This document shows, piece after piece, positions 17,315-25,331 of a DNA stretch of 64,000 nt. How positions within the stretch are numbered: position 1 is the first letter of the stretch; every line of letters begins with the position of its first letter. Origin of the DNA: UBA4312 sp040266995 (GTDB lineage: Bacteria > Bacillota_I > Bacilli_A > Erysipelotrichales > Erysipelotrichaceae); the NCBI GenBank assembly GCA_040266995.1, contig JAWRHV010000030.1, positions 36,077 to 100,076 of the forward strand, read 5' to 3'. The translations under genes were made by a program, and so were the position numbers. The notes beneath the pieces were generated by a model that worked only from the letters and a program-made list of their open reading frames with translations, made no database searches and had not been told where the DNA came from.

Positions 17315-17881
17315 ATGAAACTAATTAGAATCATCACAATTTTGTTTTTAAGTGTATCCATGGTTGCTTGTTCTTCAACTAGCGAAGCACAAACCAAAGT
17401 GGAGGAGAAGACAGAAAAGAAGGAAAAGAAAAAAGAAGAAGTGAAAGAAAAAACAGCTGAAGAAATTTTGAAAGAATTGCAGGAAAAGAACGAAAATGTG
17501 ACGGATATTCTGATATATGATGAAGAAACCGATACAAATGGTCTATTAGGTAGACCGGGAGAATACACAAGTAAAGCAGATTTTTCCGATGCAAGAATTC
17601 AGGAATTCTATACAACCGAAGAAGAAAAAATAGAATATGGATTAAGCGGTGGAACGATTGAAGTATTTAAATCCAAGAAACATTGTGATGCAAGAGCTGA
17701 CTATTTAAAGTCATTTATGACAGCGGATACTTTGGTAAAACTAGATCAGTATATGTATAAATATGATAAAGTCCTATTCAGGGTTTCTTATAGTATAGTT
17801 CCTTCGGAAGCCGAAGTTTATAAAAAACAGATGGATGAAATTATAGGTCAAAAAGGAAAAGCAATCGAACCCGAAGAATAA
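17315..17881 (+). CDS. Small lipoprotein of unknown function
   Basis: A 188-residue lipoprotein. The signal MKLIRIITILFLSVSMVAC ends in a good lipobox (MVAC), so the Cys at about residue 19 should be lipidated. A very charged Lys/Glu region (residues 27-50, probably helical or disordered) separates the anchor from a C-terminal globular part containing GLLGRPGEYTSKADF and a pattern EVFKSKKHCDARADYLKSF. That part resembles small extracytoplasmic domains seen in Bacillota, but I cannot name it. An AGGAGA site precedes ATG. The next gene is another lipoprotein 49 bases on, probably co-transcribed. Confidence 0.8.
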   Translation: MKLIRIITILFLSVSMVACSSTSEAQTKVEEKTEKKEKKKEEVKEKTAEEILKELQEKNENVTDILIYDEETDTNGLLGRPGEYTSKADFSDARIQEFYTTEEEKIEYGLSGGTIEVFKSKKHCDARADYLKSFMTADTLVKLDQYMYKYDKVLFRVSYSIVPSEAEVYKKQMDEIIGQKGKAIEPEE

Positions 17882-17930
17882 TCATCATGTAGGATTTAAT
17901 GTTATATTTAGAAGAAAAGGAGAATAGAAA

Positions 17931-18515
17931 ATGAAAAGATTATTATCATGGATTTTGACTTTATTTGTTGCGTTTGCGTTTGTTGGTTGTTCTTCGATTC
18001 CTACACCGACTGAAACATTCCAGTCCGATGTTGAAAAGGTGAAAAAACAATCAAAAGAAGATCTAGCCAAAGAATTAACCGACGATGATGTTTTTGGTGC
18101 TTTGATTCAAGAGGACCCGGATAATCTATTTAAAAAAGTCATGGACTTTGATTATAAGGTCAAAGATGAGAAAATAGCCGAAGATGAGAAAAGCGCAGAA
18201 TTGACAGTTGAGATTACGACGTATCCGTTTGGAGACCAGCTCAAGGTAGCGTTGACGAATCTGTTCATGCAGGCATTATCGGGAGAAATTGATACGGAAG
18301 ATGAAGATCAAATTACTAAGATGGTTTACGATGAATTGAAAAAGCCGGAAGAAAAGACATATAAAAAAGAAGTAAAGATATCATATAAGAGAACAGATGA
18401 TGGCTGGAAGACCGATCTGGCAAACAACGAAGAATTCATGGATGCGGTTATGGGAGGAATGTATACCACCGTTAACGAAATGAATGAAATGTGGGGAACA
18501 GAGACTTCCGAATAA
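17931..18515 (+). CDS. Small lipoprotein, possible DUF5105-like
   Basis: A 194-residue lipoprotein with signal sequence and lipobox AFVGC (Cys about residue 20). The mature part is acidic. It alternates a charged helical segment (KKQSKEDLAKEL), a beta-rich stretch (KSAELTVEITTYPFGDQL) and a late Trp-containing strand (SYKRTDDGWKTDLANNEEF). This layout is common in Bacillota lipoproteins of the DUF5105/DUF4878 kind; the assignment is tentative. AAAAGGAG lies upstream. A strong bidirectional hairpin follows the stop. Confidence 0.8.
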   Translation: MKRLLSWILTLFVAFAFVGCSSIPTPTETFQSDVEKVKKQSKEDLAKELTDDDVFGALIQEDPDNLFKKVMDFDYKVKDEKIAEDEKSAELTVEITTYPFGDQLKVALTNLFMQALSGEIDTEDEDQITKMVYDELKKPEEKTYKKEVKISYKRTDDGWKTDLANNEEFMDAVMGGMYTTVNEMNEMWGTETSE

Positions 18516-18537
18516 TTGTAACCAGTATCAAGCAGTA

Positions 18538-18570
18538 AATACCCTTTAAACCAGTGGTTTAAAGGGTATT
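18538..18570. terminator. Bidirectional terminator between convergent units
   Basis: A 16-base perfect inverted repeat (left arm AATACCCTTTAAACCA, centre G) that ends 1 base before the stop codon of the minus-strand regulator and 22 bases after the lipoprotein stop. It should end both transcripts. Confidence 0.9.
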
Positions 18571-18571
18571 C

Positions 18572-20656
18572 TTAATGATGGAGGGCTTCTTCCAGATAGT
18601 GTATGACTTCATGTGGGTATCGGGCTTGATCTAACATGGTATAGAAGTCTTTGTTATTTAGAAGTTCTACCAGTTCAGACATGGCTGCCAGGTGTTGTTT
18701 ATTGTCGATGGCACTTAAGCTGAAAATATACTTTACCGGATCATTATCTGTATTTCCAAAAGATACCGGTGTAGATAATACAGTGATTCCTAAAGCACAG
18801 CTTAGTGCACCGGCTTCCGGATAGGTATGGGATAAAGCGACATGCTTGGTAATCACGATATAGGGACCGGTCAGCTGGACATGTTTGATGGTTTGTTCAA
18901 CGTAGTTTTGGGTTATATAGTGGTTTTGGACCATGGGTTCATATGCGATCCGGATGGCCTGCTGCCAGTCTTCGGCTTCTATTTGCAGCTGGATGATATT
19001 TTCATGGACCAGATTTAACAGATGTAATTGAACATCTGTTTTTTGATTGGTATCCATTTCTATAAAGTATGCAGATAATTCATTATATAAAGAATGGATA
19101 TCGTGAATGGTCGCATACTTTTTTATAAGCTCCAGAAGCTGTTCAATGTTGTATTGCTTAAAAACGGCACTTCCCATATAGGAATACACTTCTTTGAATA
19201 CTTGATACCTTTCGCCTATGGACATGACTGGATTGACCAGGATGACTGGTATTTTGGTATCTATAGTAGTCCTGGAAATATAATTTGTTGAGAATATTAT
19301 ATCCACCTTGTCTTTATAACTATTGATGTGAGCTGTATCGGTCGGTGGAAAGAAGTACAATTCCGGAAACATATTGGTCAGTTCATTATAAAGAATGGCG
19401 GAGCTTCCGATCCCACTGGAGCAGATAACCAATGCTTTTTTTGGTTTTGTTTTGATATACTCACTCTTTGTTTTGTAGATGGTGGCAAAATGCATTGTCA
19501 GATAGGCAATTTCATCATCCGGTATCGACTGCCCAAAGATGATCTGGAAAGGTTTCATGGTTTCCTGGACAAGCTGGAACAGCTCTTTATATTCTTCTTT
19601 TATTCTTTCATATAATGGGTTGATAATGGGCAGTTTGAATAAAAGACGATAATAAGCGGGCCGGAAATGTGCATACAGCTGAATAAAGATGTCTTCTTTA
19701 TTGGCATATTGTGTGCCGCTTAGATACCCAAATCTGGCCATGATCTTACCCACCATCTCGGATATGAATACGCAGTCTTTTGTGTCTTCATAGATATTGC
19801 CGAAGGAGATTCCTAATATCCAGGCCGTAATATAATAGATATCCGCATCATTCATGGTTTCGTCATAATGATTGAGCAGATCAATGCAGAAGGCATATTC
19901 CTTCATCGTGGACATTGTTTCAAATTCAACGGGTTTATCCAGATATAGAGAAGAGGAAATCCCACTTTGCAGCCGGGCTCTTAAAAAAGTGAAAATATAA
20001 ATAAACTCAGTCAGTCTGTCATCCACAAAGTGGATCTGATGTTTTTCAGCCAGCTCTTTGATTCGTACTTTTGCTTCAGAAAAGCTTTCCAGGTTATGGT
20101 TTTCTATGAAAATATCAAAAATCTGGCTATTTTGTTCTTCGGACAAGGTATAGATCACAAACTTCATCATCCTTCTTCGCAGTTCGGATTCATCACCGCT
20201 CAGATAATAGCCGCGTTGCCGGTTATTCAAGATTGCCACAGATTGCTCTTCCAATGTTTGATTTAATTCTTTGATATCATGAAGGACGGTCGAGCGGCTG
20301 ACCTGAAGAGCCGAGATGAAATGGTACAACGATATATATTCTTCATTCATAAACAACATCAAATAGATATAAATGCTTCGTTCTTTCCGATTAAAATAAT
20401 AGGATTGTACCGTATCGGCTTCATTGATAAAAGCCAGGATTTCCTTTCTTGTCTCCGGTGAAACCTGTAAGCTGTTTTTAGAGGAGGACTTTACAATAAT
20501 TGGTGGTACATGTTTCGATTTTAATAGCTCATTTAGTTTTTCAATGCGATACGAGGCCTGTCTTTTGGTCATATGAGCCAGGTGCTGGATGTCAGAAAGA
20601 GTGACAAATGACTTTTGTGACAATATTTGCATTAATGTAATAAGATCTTTATCCAT
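18572..20656 (-). CDS. PRD-containing PTS transcriptional activator with EIIB and EIIA domains (MtlR/LicR type)
   Basis: About 694 residues. Two N-terminal HTH regions cover roughly residues 1-60 and 95-150. Two PRD modules span about 180-395, including His in LYAHFRPAY and LTMHFATIY. A GatB-like EIIB has KALVICSSGIGSS with Cys at 412. A C-terminal EIIA has His near 605 in ITKHVALSH. PTS phosphorylation of PRD, EIIB and EIIA sites tunes DNA binding in this family. I chose ATG 20656, preceded by AGGGGG, over the upstream ATG at 20683. It is the last gene of the operon it presumably controls. Its EIIA domain is clearly paralogous to the operon's own EIIA. Confidence 0.9.
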   Translation of the reverse strand: MDKDLITLMQILSQKSFVTLSDIQHLAHMTKRQASYRIEKLNELLKSKHVPPIIVKSSSKNSLQVSPETRKEILAFINEADTVQSYYFNRKERSIYIYLMLFMNEEYISLYHFISALQVSRSTVLHDIKELNQTLEEQSVAILNNRQRGYYLSGDESELRRRMMKFVIYTLSEEQNSQIFDIFIENHNLESFSEAKVRIKELAEKHQIHFVDDRLTEFIYIFTFLRARLQSGISSSLYLDKPVEFETMSTMKEYAFCIDLLNHYDETMNDADIYYITAWILGISFGNIYEDTKDCVFISEMVGKIMARFGYLSGTQYANKEDIFIQLYAHFRPAYYRLLFKLPIINPLYERIKEEYKELFQLVQETMKPFQIIFGQSIPDDEIAYLTMHFATIYKTKSEYIKTKPKKALVICSSGIGSSAILYNELTNMFPELYFFPPTDTAHINSYKDKVDIIFSTNYISRTTIDTKIPVILVNPVMSIGERYQVFKEVYSYMGSAVFKQYNIEQLLELIKKYATIHDIHSLYNELSAYFIEMDTNQKTDVQLHLLNLVHENIIQLQIEAEDWQQAIRIAYEPMVQNHYITQNYVEQTIKHVQLTGPYIVITKHVALSHTYPEAGALSCALGITVLSTPVSFGNTDNDPVKYIFSLSAIDNKQHLAAMSELVELLNNKDFYTMLDQARYPHEVIHYLEEALHH

Positions 20657-20683
20657 AATACCCCCTAGTATACAAGGAACCAA

Positions 20684-20714
20684 AGGCGTGTGATAGTTTT
20701 ATATACACACGCCT
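20684..20714 (-). promoter_or_regulatory. Intercistronic hairpin before the regulator gene
   Basis: AGGCGTGTG and CACACGCCT form a perfect 9-base stem around a 13-base AT-rich loop. It lies in the 64-base gap between the aldolase stop and the regulator start. On the minus strand it is followed by only a short T run, so it may be a partial terminator or an mRNA-processing/stability element that lowers regulator expression relative to the enzymes. Confidence 0.65.
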
Positions 20715-20720
20715 AGGTAT

Positions 20721-21350
20721 TTATTGACGATTTTCCGTAATGATCGAACGAATCTGTCTGGCATTGGCTGCAATGTCTTTGGATGTTCCTTTGGTTAAAA
20801 GGGAACCAAAACCACAGCATTCAACACCCGCAGACACATATTCGTGCAGGTTCTGTAAGGTGATACCGCCGGAAGCCAACAAAGGCATTTGCGGGACCGG
20901 TGTTTTAAACACAGAGACCAGTTTCGGACCATAGAAATCCGAGATTGGAAAAGCTTTGACAAAGCTGGCTCCATATTCCAGTGCTGTAATGGCCTCACTG
21001 TACGTTGTGCATCCCGGTGCATAGGGAATCTGGTATCGGTTGCACAGGATGGCGACATCCCTGCTGAAATTCGGTGCAATGATAAATTCGGCACCGTTCA
21101 GGATTGCATGGCGTGCTGTCTCACTGTCTAAAACGGTACCGGCTCCAATGACTAACTGCGAACCAAACTTCTTTTTTAAACCGGCAATGACTTCACCCGC
21201 ATTGGGTAATGTATAGGAAATTTCCATGCAGTCAATGCCACCTTCCAACAATCCATTGGATATTTCGATGCCTCGTTCCAATGTTTCCACACGAACGATG
21301 GCCATTGCACCGGTATTGATAATTCTGTGAATGGTGTTGATCTTCTTCAT
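20721..21350 (-). CDS. KDPG/KHG aldolase family protein
   Basis: A 209-residue class I aldolase homologous to Eda. The catalytic Glu lies in CMEISYTLP, GAGTVLD is kept, and the Schiff-base Lys lies in FVKAFPISDFYG. Compared with the eda product in this window, it has EISYTLP instead of EVTFRT and a different end (VECCGFGSLLTKGT), so it may take another 2-keto-3-deoxy acid phosphate; the phosphorylated keto-acid aldolase DgaF is a relative of this type. It is read just after the DapA-like aldolase gene, 12 bases apart. An AGGAGG-like site precedes the ATG. Confidence 0.87.
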   Translation of the reverse strand: MKKINTIHRIINTGAMAIVRVETLERGIEISNGLLEGGIDCMEISYTLPNAGEVIAGLKKKFGSQLVIGAGTVLDSETARHAILNGAEFIIAPNFSRDVAILCNRYQIPYAPGCTTYSEAITALEYGASFVKAFPISDFYGPKLVSVFKTPVPQMPLLASGGITLQNLHEYVSAGVECCGFGSLLTKGTSKDIAANARQIRSIITENRQ

Positions 21351-21362
21351 GTTTCCTCCTTT

Positions 21363-22247
21363 TTAAAAATAATAATGCAGCGCTTGCAGGATCTTTCTAT
21401 CATCTTCTTCGCTCAGTTCCTGCACCGGATATCTGGCAGGACCTGCCGGGGCGATTCCGGCCAATTCGACTGCTCTTTTCATTACACTAGGAACAGGGCC
21501 CAGTTTCAATACGCTTCGTAAGATATCGATATCCTTTTGAAGACGCTGTGCTTTTTCGGTTTCCTTGTTTCGCAAAGCCCGGTCCAGGCCAACGACCGTA
21601 TCTACGATTACATTGCTGGTACCGGCAACGGCGCCGGATGCCCCTAACGAATAGGCATAAGAAATCTTGGAATCCGAGCCTACCAGTAGCTGAATCTCTT
21701 TTTCTTTGCTGATCTTGGCAAAGGCTTCCAGCGTTGCGGGATCCCCGCTGCTGTCTTTAATGCCGACAATTTGATCGATGTCTGCTAACCGGCTGACCAG
21801 TGCCGGGCTTAATGGACATCCCGTTGTTTTGGGAATGTTATATAACATGATTGGTAAATGGACGCTTTCAGCAATACTCCTGTAATGATAGTAAAGATCA
21901 TCGTCGGTTGGTTTGATAAAATAAGGCGTAATAACAGACAAGGCATCAACTCCGATTTCCTCCATTTTTTTTGAAAGGCGGATGGTGGCTTTTGTGGAGC
22001 AAGCCCCGGTCCCTGCATAAACAGGCACGCGTTTGGCAACGATCTTTACGGTCTTAGCGGTCAGCTCGATCTTTTCGTCTTCGTCAATGACATGAAACTC
22101 ACCATTGCTGCCTAATATAAAAATGCCTTTGACACCATGATCGATCAGGTGGTCGATCAGTTGTTTCAGTGCCTCATAGTTGATGGATTGTTGTTGATCC
22201 CGGTGAAATGGTGTAATAACAGGTGTAATAATTCCTTCCATTTTCAT
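21363..22247 (-). CDS. DapA/NanA-family (N-acetylneuraminate lyase-like) aldolase
   Basis: A 294-residue TIM-barrel protein of the dihydrodipicolinate synthase/N-acetylneuraminate lyase superfamily, which forms or breaks C-C bonds to pyruvate through a Lys Schiff base. The Lys is in IVGIKDSSGD and the Tyr in IMLYNIP. The substrate loop is GSNGE where true DapA has GTTGE, so lysine biosynthesis is unlikely. In an operon with a PTS, an isomerase and a second aldolase, it probably handles a keto-deoxy sugar acid. A second ATG two codons later is also possible as the start. Confidence 0.87.
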   Translation of the reverse strand: MKMEGIITPVITPFHRDQQQSINYEALKQLIDHLIDHGVKGIFILGSNGEFHVIDEDEKIELTAKTVKIVAKRVPVYAGTGACSTKATIRLSKKMEEIGVDALSVITPYFIKPTDDDLYYHYRSIAESVHLPIMLYNIPKTTGCPLSPALVSRLADIDQIVGIKDSSGDPATLEAFAKISKEKEIQLLVGSDSKISYAYSLGASGAVAGTSNVIVDTVVGLDRALRNKETEKAQRLQKDIDILRSVLKLGPVPSVMKRAVELAGIAPAGPARYPVQELSEEDDRKILQALHYYF

Positions 22248-22251
22248 AGAG

Positions 22252-22860
22252 CTATTTTATTTCCTCCTTGATACTTTTTCCTAAAGATCCTCCCGGATGC
22301 CATCGTACATATTGTCGCGGGCTGAGCCCTTTGGCATTTTGCAGCAGGATACTGAGTGCCTGCAGCATGACGATTTCCGTAACAATGCTGGCACGAGGAG
22401 GCTTGTTCATCGTGTCTCCTTCCTGTTCCACACCGGCAATCAAAGCAATGTCAGCTTGTTTTGCCAGCCAGGAATCCTCATGTCCGGTCAATGCGACAAT
22501 AAAAGCCTCATTGTTCTTTAATGTTTGGACCGTCGATTTAAGTTCCGAAGTCTCCCCGCTGTTTGAGATTGCTATGACAATATCATCCGGCAGCACTTGC
22601 CCGGAACTGCCATGAACGGCTTCGGTTCCGTTGAGTTCATACGCAGGCGTGCCCGTTGATGATAAAAGGGAAGCGACATACCCAGCCACATAGCTGGGCT
22701 TGCCAATGCCGGTAATATGTACACGATTCTTGTTCTTTTCTGCTTTCAGAATATGATCCTTGACTTGAATCAACGGATCCATATCCATCATGTCAATAAA
22801 TTTAATCAGCTCTTTGAGCTCTGTATTTATAAATTCTCTGATTTGTTCTTGTTCCGTCAT
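22252..22860 (-). CDS. SIS-domain sugar-phosphate isomerase (KdsD/GutQ-like, no CBS)
   Basis: A 202-residue protein made of a single SIS domain: HITGIGKPSYVAGYVAS near residue 48, AISNSGETSELKSTV with the phosphate-binding Ser/Thr loop, and TGHEDSWLAKQAD. The end NAKGLSPRQYVRWHPGGSLGK is like arabinose-5-phosphate isomerase (KpsF/GutQ), but the CBS pair found there is absent. Such proteins isomerise aldose and ketose phosphates, so it may act on the incoming PTS product. The ribosome-binding site is AAAGGAG. Upstream (EIIC side) a strong hairpin separates it from the transporter genes. Confidence 0.85.
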   Translation of the reverse strand: MTEQEQIREFINTELKELIKFIDMMDMDPLIQVKDHILKAEKNKNRVHITGIGKPSYVAGYVASLLSSTGTPAYELNGTEAVHGSSGQVLPDDIVIAISNSGETSELKSTVQTLKNNEAFIVALTGHEDSWLAKQADIALIAGVEQEGDTMNKPPRASIVTEIVMLQALSILLQNAKGLSPRQYVRWHPGGSLGKSIKEEIK

Positions 22861-22878
22861 AATTCTCCTTTAAATAGA

Positions 22879-22906
22879 GGAGCAAGGAATAAAATTCACT
22901 TGCTCC
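22879..22906 (-). promoter_or_regulatory. Intercistronic hairpin between EIIC and isomerase genes
   Basis: GGAGCAAG and CTTGCTCC form an 8-base stem, extended inside by GAA/TTC. There is no long T tract on the minus strand, so it looks more like a 3' stabiliser of the EIIABC message or an attenuator than a full terminator. Confidence 0.65.
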
Positions 22907-22913
22907 ATTGTGT

Positions 22914-24200
22914 TTATCCAAATAATCCCAGAATCCAGTTCAGGAAGGCCCCGACAATGTTGTAATCAACATTCGGGAAAGACGCCCCGGAAATTCCCAG
23001 GTTGGCAAAAGCCGGATATAGAATGAGTGGCAGAGCGGTCAAGGCGATGCCGACAATAAAGGAACCAAGCAGGGCTCCTTTCCAGCCACCGTACGCATTA
23101 CCGAAGATTCCGCATGTACCGCCGGAGAAGAAGCAGATGCCGGCTGCCGGAATCATGATGATGCTGCTGTGTAAGGCGACCATACCAGCCATGCCGGCTA
23201 AACCACCTAGGAAGGCACCGACAAATCCAATCAAGACAGCGGTTGGTGCAAATGGGAAGATGGCCGGGCAGTCTACAGCTGGCTTTGAATTCGGAATGTA
23301 TTTTTCCGAAATAGCCACGAAGGCAGCCGTGATTTCAGCAATAAATTGACGAACACCATAAATCAGAACGCTCATGCCGGCTGCAAACTGCAGACCTTGC
23401 AGGAATGGATAAATGAACCAGATATCATTTCCAGCTTTTTCCAGAACGTAGTCCATATGCCCATTGACAACACAAGCAATCACTGCGACATAGAACAAGA
23501 CAACCATGAACAATGCCACTGAGAAGATGAAGTCTCGGAATAATTCAAAGAATTTCGGCATATTGACAGAGCTTGAATCTTTCTGGGCCTCATCTTTCTT
23601 TGTTTTTCCGATCAGTTTTCCGACAAAACCGGAAAATGCATAGCCGATACAGTTAAAATGACCCATGGCCAGATTATCCGCTCCAGTAATTTTATTCATA
23701 TATGGCTGACAGATAGAAGGCAGTGCAGCACCACAGAATCCCAGGATAACACCACCCAGGATGACTGTGATCCATGTTGGTGAACCATGAGCGATAAAGA
23801 TCAGAGCAATAACACAGGCAAAGTACAAGAAGTGCTGTCCGGTCAAGAAAATGGATTTAAACTTGGTGAATTTCGCAAACAACAAGTTCATCACAAAGCC
23901 CAACAGCATGACCAAGGCCACTTCCGTACCATACGTATTCAAAGCCAGCCCGGTAGCTACCTCCACCTGGGTCGTTACGCCTTCAATCCCAAATGCGGTG
24001 TTGAATAAATCTGTGAATGTCTGCACAACGGTTCCCATCGCAGCGGAGCCGATGTTGAACACCATAAAACCAACAACGGTCTTCATCGTGCCACTGACAA
24101 CGTCGGTCGCAGACTTTTTTTGTAACAATAAACCGATCAATGCGATCAATCCCATGATCAACGCAGTATTTCTCGATTGTGCTAAAATAGCATCTAACAT
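22914..24200 (-). CDS. PTS ascorbate-family EIIC (UlaA/SgaT-like) permease
   Basis: A 428-residue membrane protein with about ten hydrophobic segments. The start MLDAILAQSRNTALIMGLIA and the following LLLQKKSATDVVSGTMKTVVGF are characteristic of the UlaA/SgaT family, as are FLTGQHFLYFACV and GHFNCIGYAFSGF. It forms the translocation channel, with the sugar phosphorylated by EIIB during entry. Family members beyond UlaA take other sugars; the enzymes downstream (SIS isomerase, two keto-acid aldolases) do not match the known ascorbate pathway, so the substrate is open. A GGAG site lies upstream of the ATG. Confidence 0.9.
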   Translation of the reverse strand: MLDAILAQSRNTALIMGLIALIGLLLQKKSATDVVSGTMKTVVGFMVFNIGSAAMGTVVQTFTDLFNTAFGIEGVTTQVEVATGLALNTYGTEVALVMLLGFVMNLLFAKFTKFKSIFLTGQHFLYFACVIALIFIAHGSPTWITVILGGVILGFCGAALPSICQPYMNKITGADNLAMGHFNCIGYAFSGFVGKLIGKTKKDEAQKDSSSVNMPKFFELFRDFIFSVALFMVVLFYVAVIACVVNGHMDYVLEKAGNDIWFIYPFLQGLQFAAGMSVLIYGVRQFIAEITAAFVAISEKYIPNSKPAVDCPAIFPFAPTAVLIGFVGAFLGGLAGMAGMVALHSSIIMIPAAGICFFSGGTCGIFGNAYGGWKGALLGSFIVGIALTALPLILYPAFANLGISGASFPNVDYNIVGAFLNWILGLFG

Positions 24201-24228
24201 AATATCTTTCTCCTTTTAAAAATTTTTG

Positions 24229-24507
24229 TTATTTTTTGGAATCCAAAAATTCCTGGATCTTCGCTTTCATTTCATCCTTATCCATAATGTTTCGAATACC
24301 TAATGCATAAGGGACTTTTCCTTGCAATTCATTTGAAAGATCTTCCATGGTAATAACCAGATCCCCAGTAAAACCATTCAATGAATCCAGATTGCCGTGT
24401 TCCGTTTGGATCGGAAAATCATTTTCACTGATGACCTGATCTGCCTTGATCTTTAACAACATGCTCGATCCCATACCGGCACGGCAGCATACTAAAGCTT
24501 TATACAT
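24229..24507 (-). CDS. PTS ascorbate-type EIIB component (UlaB-like)
   Basis: A 92-residue protein with the phosphocysteine loop ALVCCRAGMGSSMLLK. The second Cys (about residue 8) is the expected phosphorylation site. It is the right length and order for the EIIB of the adjacent EIIC, and it starts 2 bases after the EIIA gene ends, so the two are co-translated. Confidence 0.9.
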   Translation of the reverse strand: MYKALVCCRAGMGSSMLLKIKADQVISENDFPIQTEHGNLDSLNGFTGDLVITMEDLSNELQGKVPYALGIRNIMDKDEMKAKIQEFLDSKK

Positions 24508-24509
24508 AA

Positions 24510-24962
24510 TTATTGTTCCTCCTTGTCTTTAATGTACTGAATGATATCCTTTTTGTTTTTGGTCGTATCTAACAGTTTAAAAAATTCTTTATCTTCAAAT
24601 AGGTTTGCCAATTCAGCTAAAGCTGACAGATGGCGGGAATTATCCGTTGCGCTTAAACAGAACAAGTATTTCACGGGATCATTGGCCTCGTTGCCAAAGG
24701 CAACCGGCTGACTCAAAGTGGCGATACCGATTGCATTTTCCTTGGCACCGGCTTCAGCCCGAGCATGCGGTAAAGCAACGTGTTTAGTGATCACAATATA
24801 GGGGCCGTTTTCAATGACACCGGCAATAATATCTTCCACATACGATATTGAAATCTTATTGTGATCCACTAATGGTTGAGCAGCCTGCCGAATGGCATCC
24901 TGCCAGTCCCGGGCATGGATATTTAAACGGATCAGCTTTTCACTGGTCAGATCTTTCAGCAA
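24510..24962 (-). CDS. PTS EIIA component (UlaC/fructose-mannitol EIIA family)
   Basis: A 150-residue EIIA with the phosphohistidine motif ITKHVALPHARAEAG (active His in LPH). It receives phosphate from HPr and donates it to EIIB. This is the first gene of the minus-strand operon, with a GGAGG site just upstream and a promoter at 25019-25047. Its sequence, including VAFGNEANDPVKYLFCLSATDN, closely parallels the EIIA domain at the C-terminus of the operon's regulator. Confidence 0.92.
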   Translation of the reverse strand: MLKDLTSEKLIRLNIHARDWQDAIRQAAQPLVDHNKISISYVEDIIAGVIENGPYIVITKHVALPHARAEAGAKENAIGIATLSQPVAFGNEANDPVKYLFCLSATDNSRHLSALAELANLFEDKEFFKLLDTTKNKKDIIQYIKDKEEQ

Positions 24963-25018
24963 AAATCCACCTCCTTCTATCGATTTGTATGATATGAGCG
25001 CTCTTTATTGATAATTTG

Positions 25019-25047
25019 ATAGTAATTTAGTTTTGGACCCATGACAA
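25019..25047 (-). promoter_or_regulatory. Promoter of the PTS/aldolase operon
   Basis: On the minus strand, TTGTCA (25042-25047) and TACTAT (25019-25024) are 17 bases apart, an ordinary vegetative promoter reading into EIIA. An inverted repeat ATTTGT-N11-ACAAAT at 25065-25087 lies just upstream of the -35, where a PRD activator would bind. The assignment of the repeat is inference. Confidence 0.55.
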
Positions 25048-25280
25048 TTCACATTGGGTGTAACATTTGTATACGGTTTCAACAAATTCAAAACTTTAAG
25101 AATCTTCATCGATTGAAACAAGGAAATCTCTGTTTCTTTCATATTGCATGATTCAATAACAGAAAGATTGACCGATTCCTCTTTTAAATACGATTTGGGT
25201 ATATTTAAAGAGGTTTTAGGTCGAATCAGACGGAAAAGAACAGTATAAAAAACATATCATAACTGCCTTTGCATTCGCTC

Positions 25281-25311
25281 TTGCATATCACGTTACGTGA
25301 TATTGTATGGT
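25281..25311 (+). promoter_or_regulatory. MerR-type promoter with palindromic operator in a long spacer
   Basis: TTGCAT (25281-25286) and TATGGT (25306-25311) are separated by 19 bases, the over-long spacing that MerR-family activators correct. A perfect palindrome ATATCACGT-T-ACGTGATAT sits at 25285-25303 across this spacer. A MerR gene lies in the operon it would drive. The leader would be very short, which weakens the call. Confidence 0.55.
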
Positions 25312-25331
25312 GATATCGGAGGTAAAGAAAA

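Larger units (their letters stand above)
24963..25331. other. Divergent intergenic region
   Basis: 369 bases between the divergent EIIA (-) and Hsp33-like (+) genes. It holds the minus-strand promoter and its possible activator site on the left and the MerR-type promoter on the right. The AT-rich centre (about 25090-25280) shows no gene or RNA that I can support. Confidence 0.6.

Noticed and set aside
22914..24507. Calling the second PTS a true L-ascorbate transporter (ulaAB)
   Set aside because: The permease family fits, but the rest of the ascorbate pathway (UlaD, UlaE, UlaF and UlaG types) is absent and the enzymes present point to another substrate.
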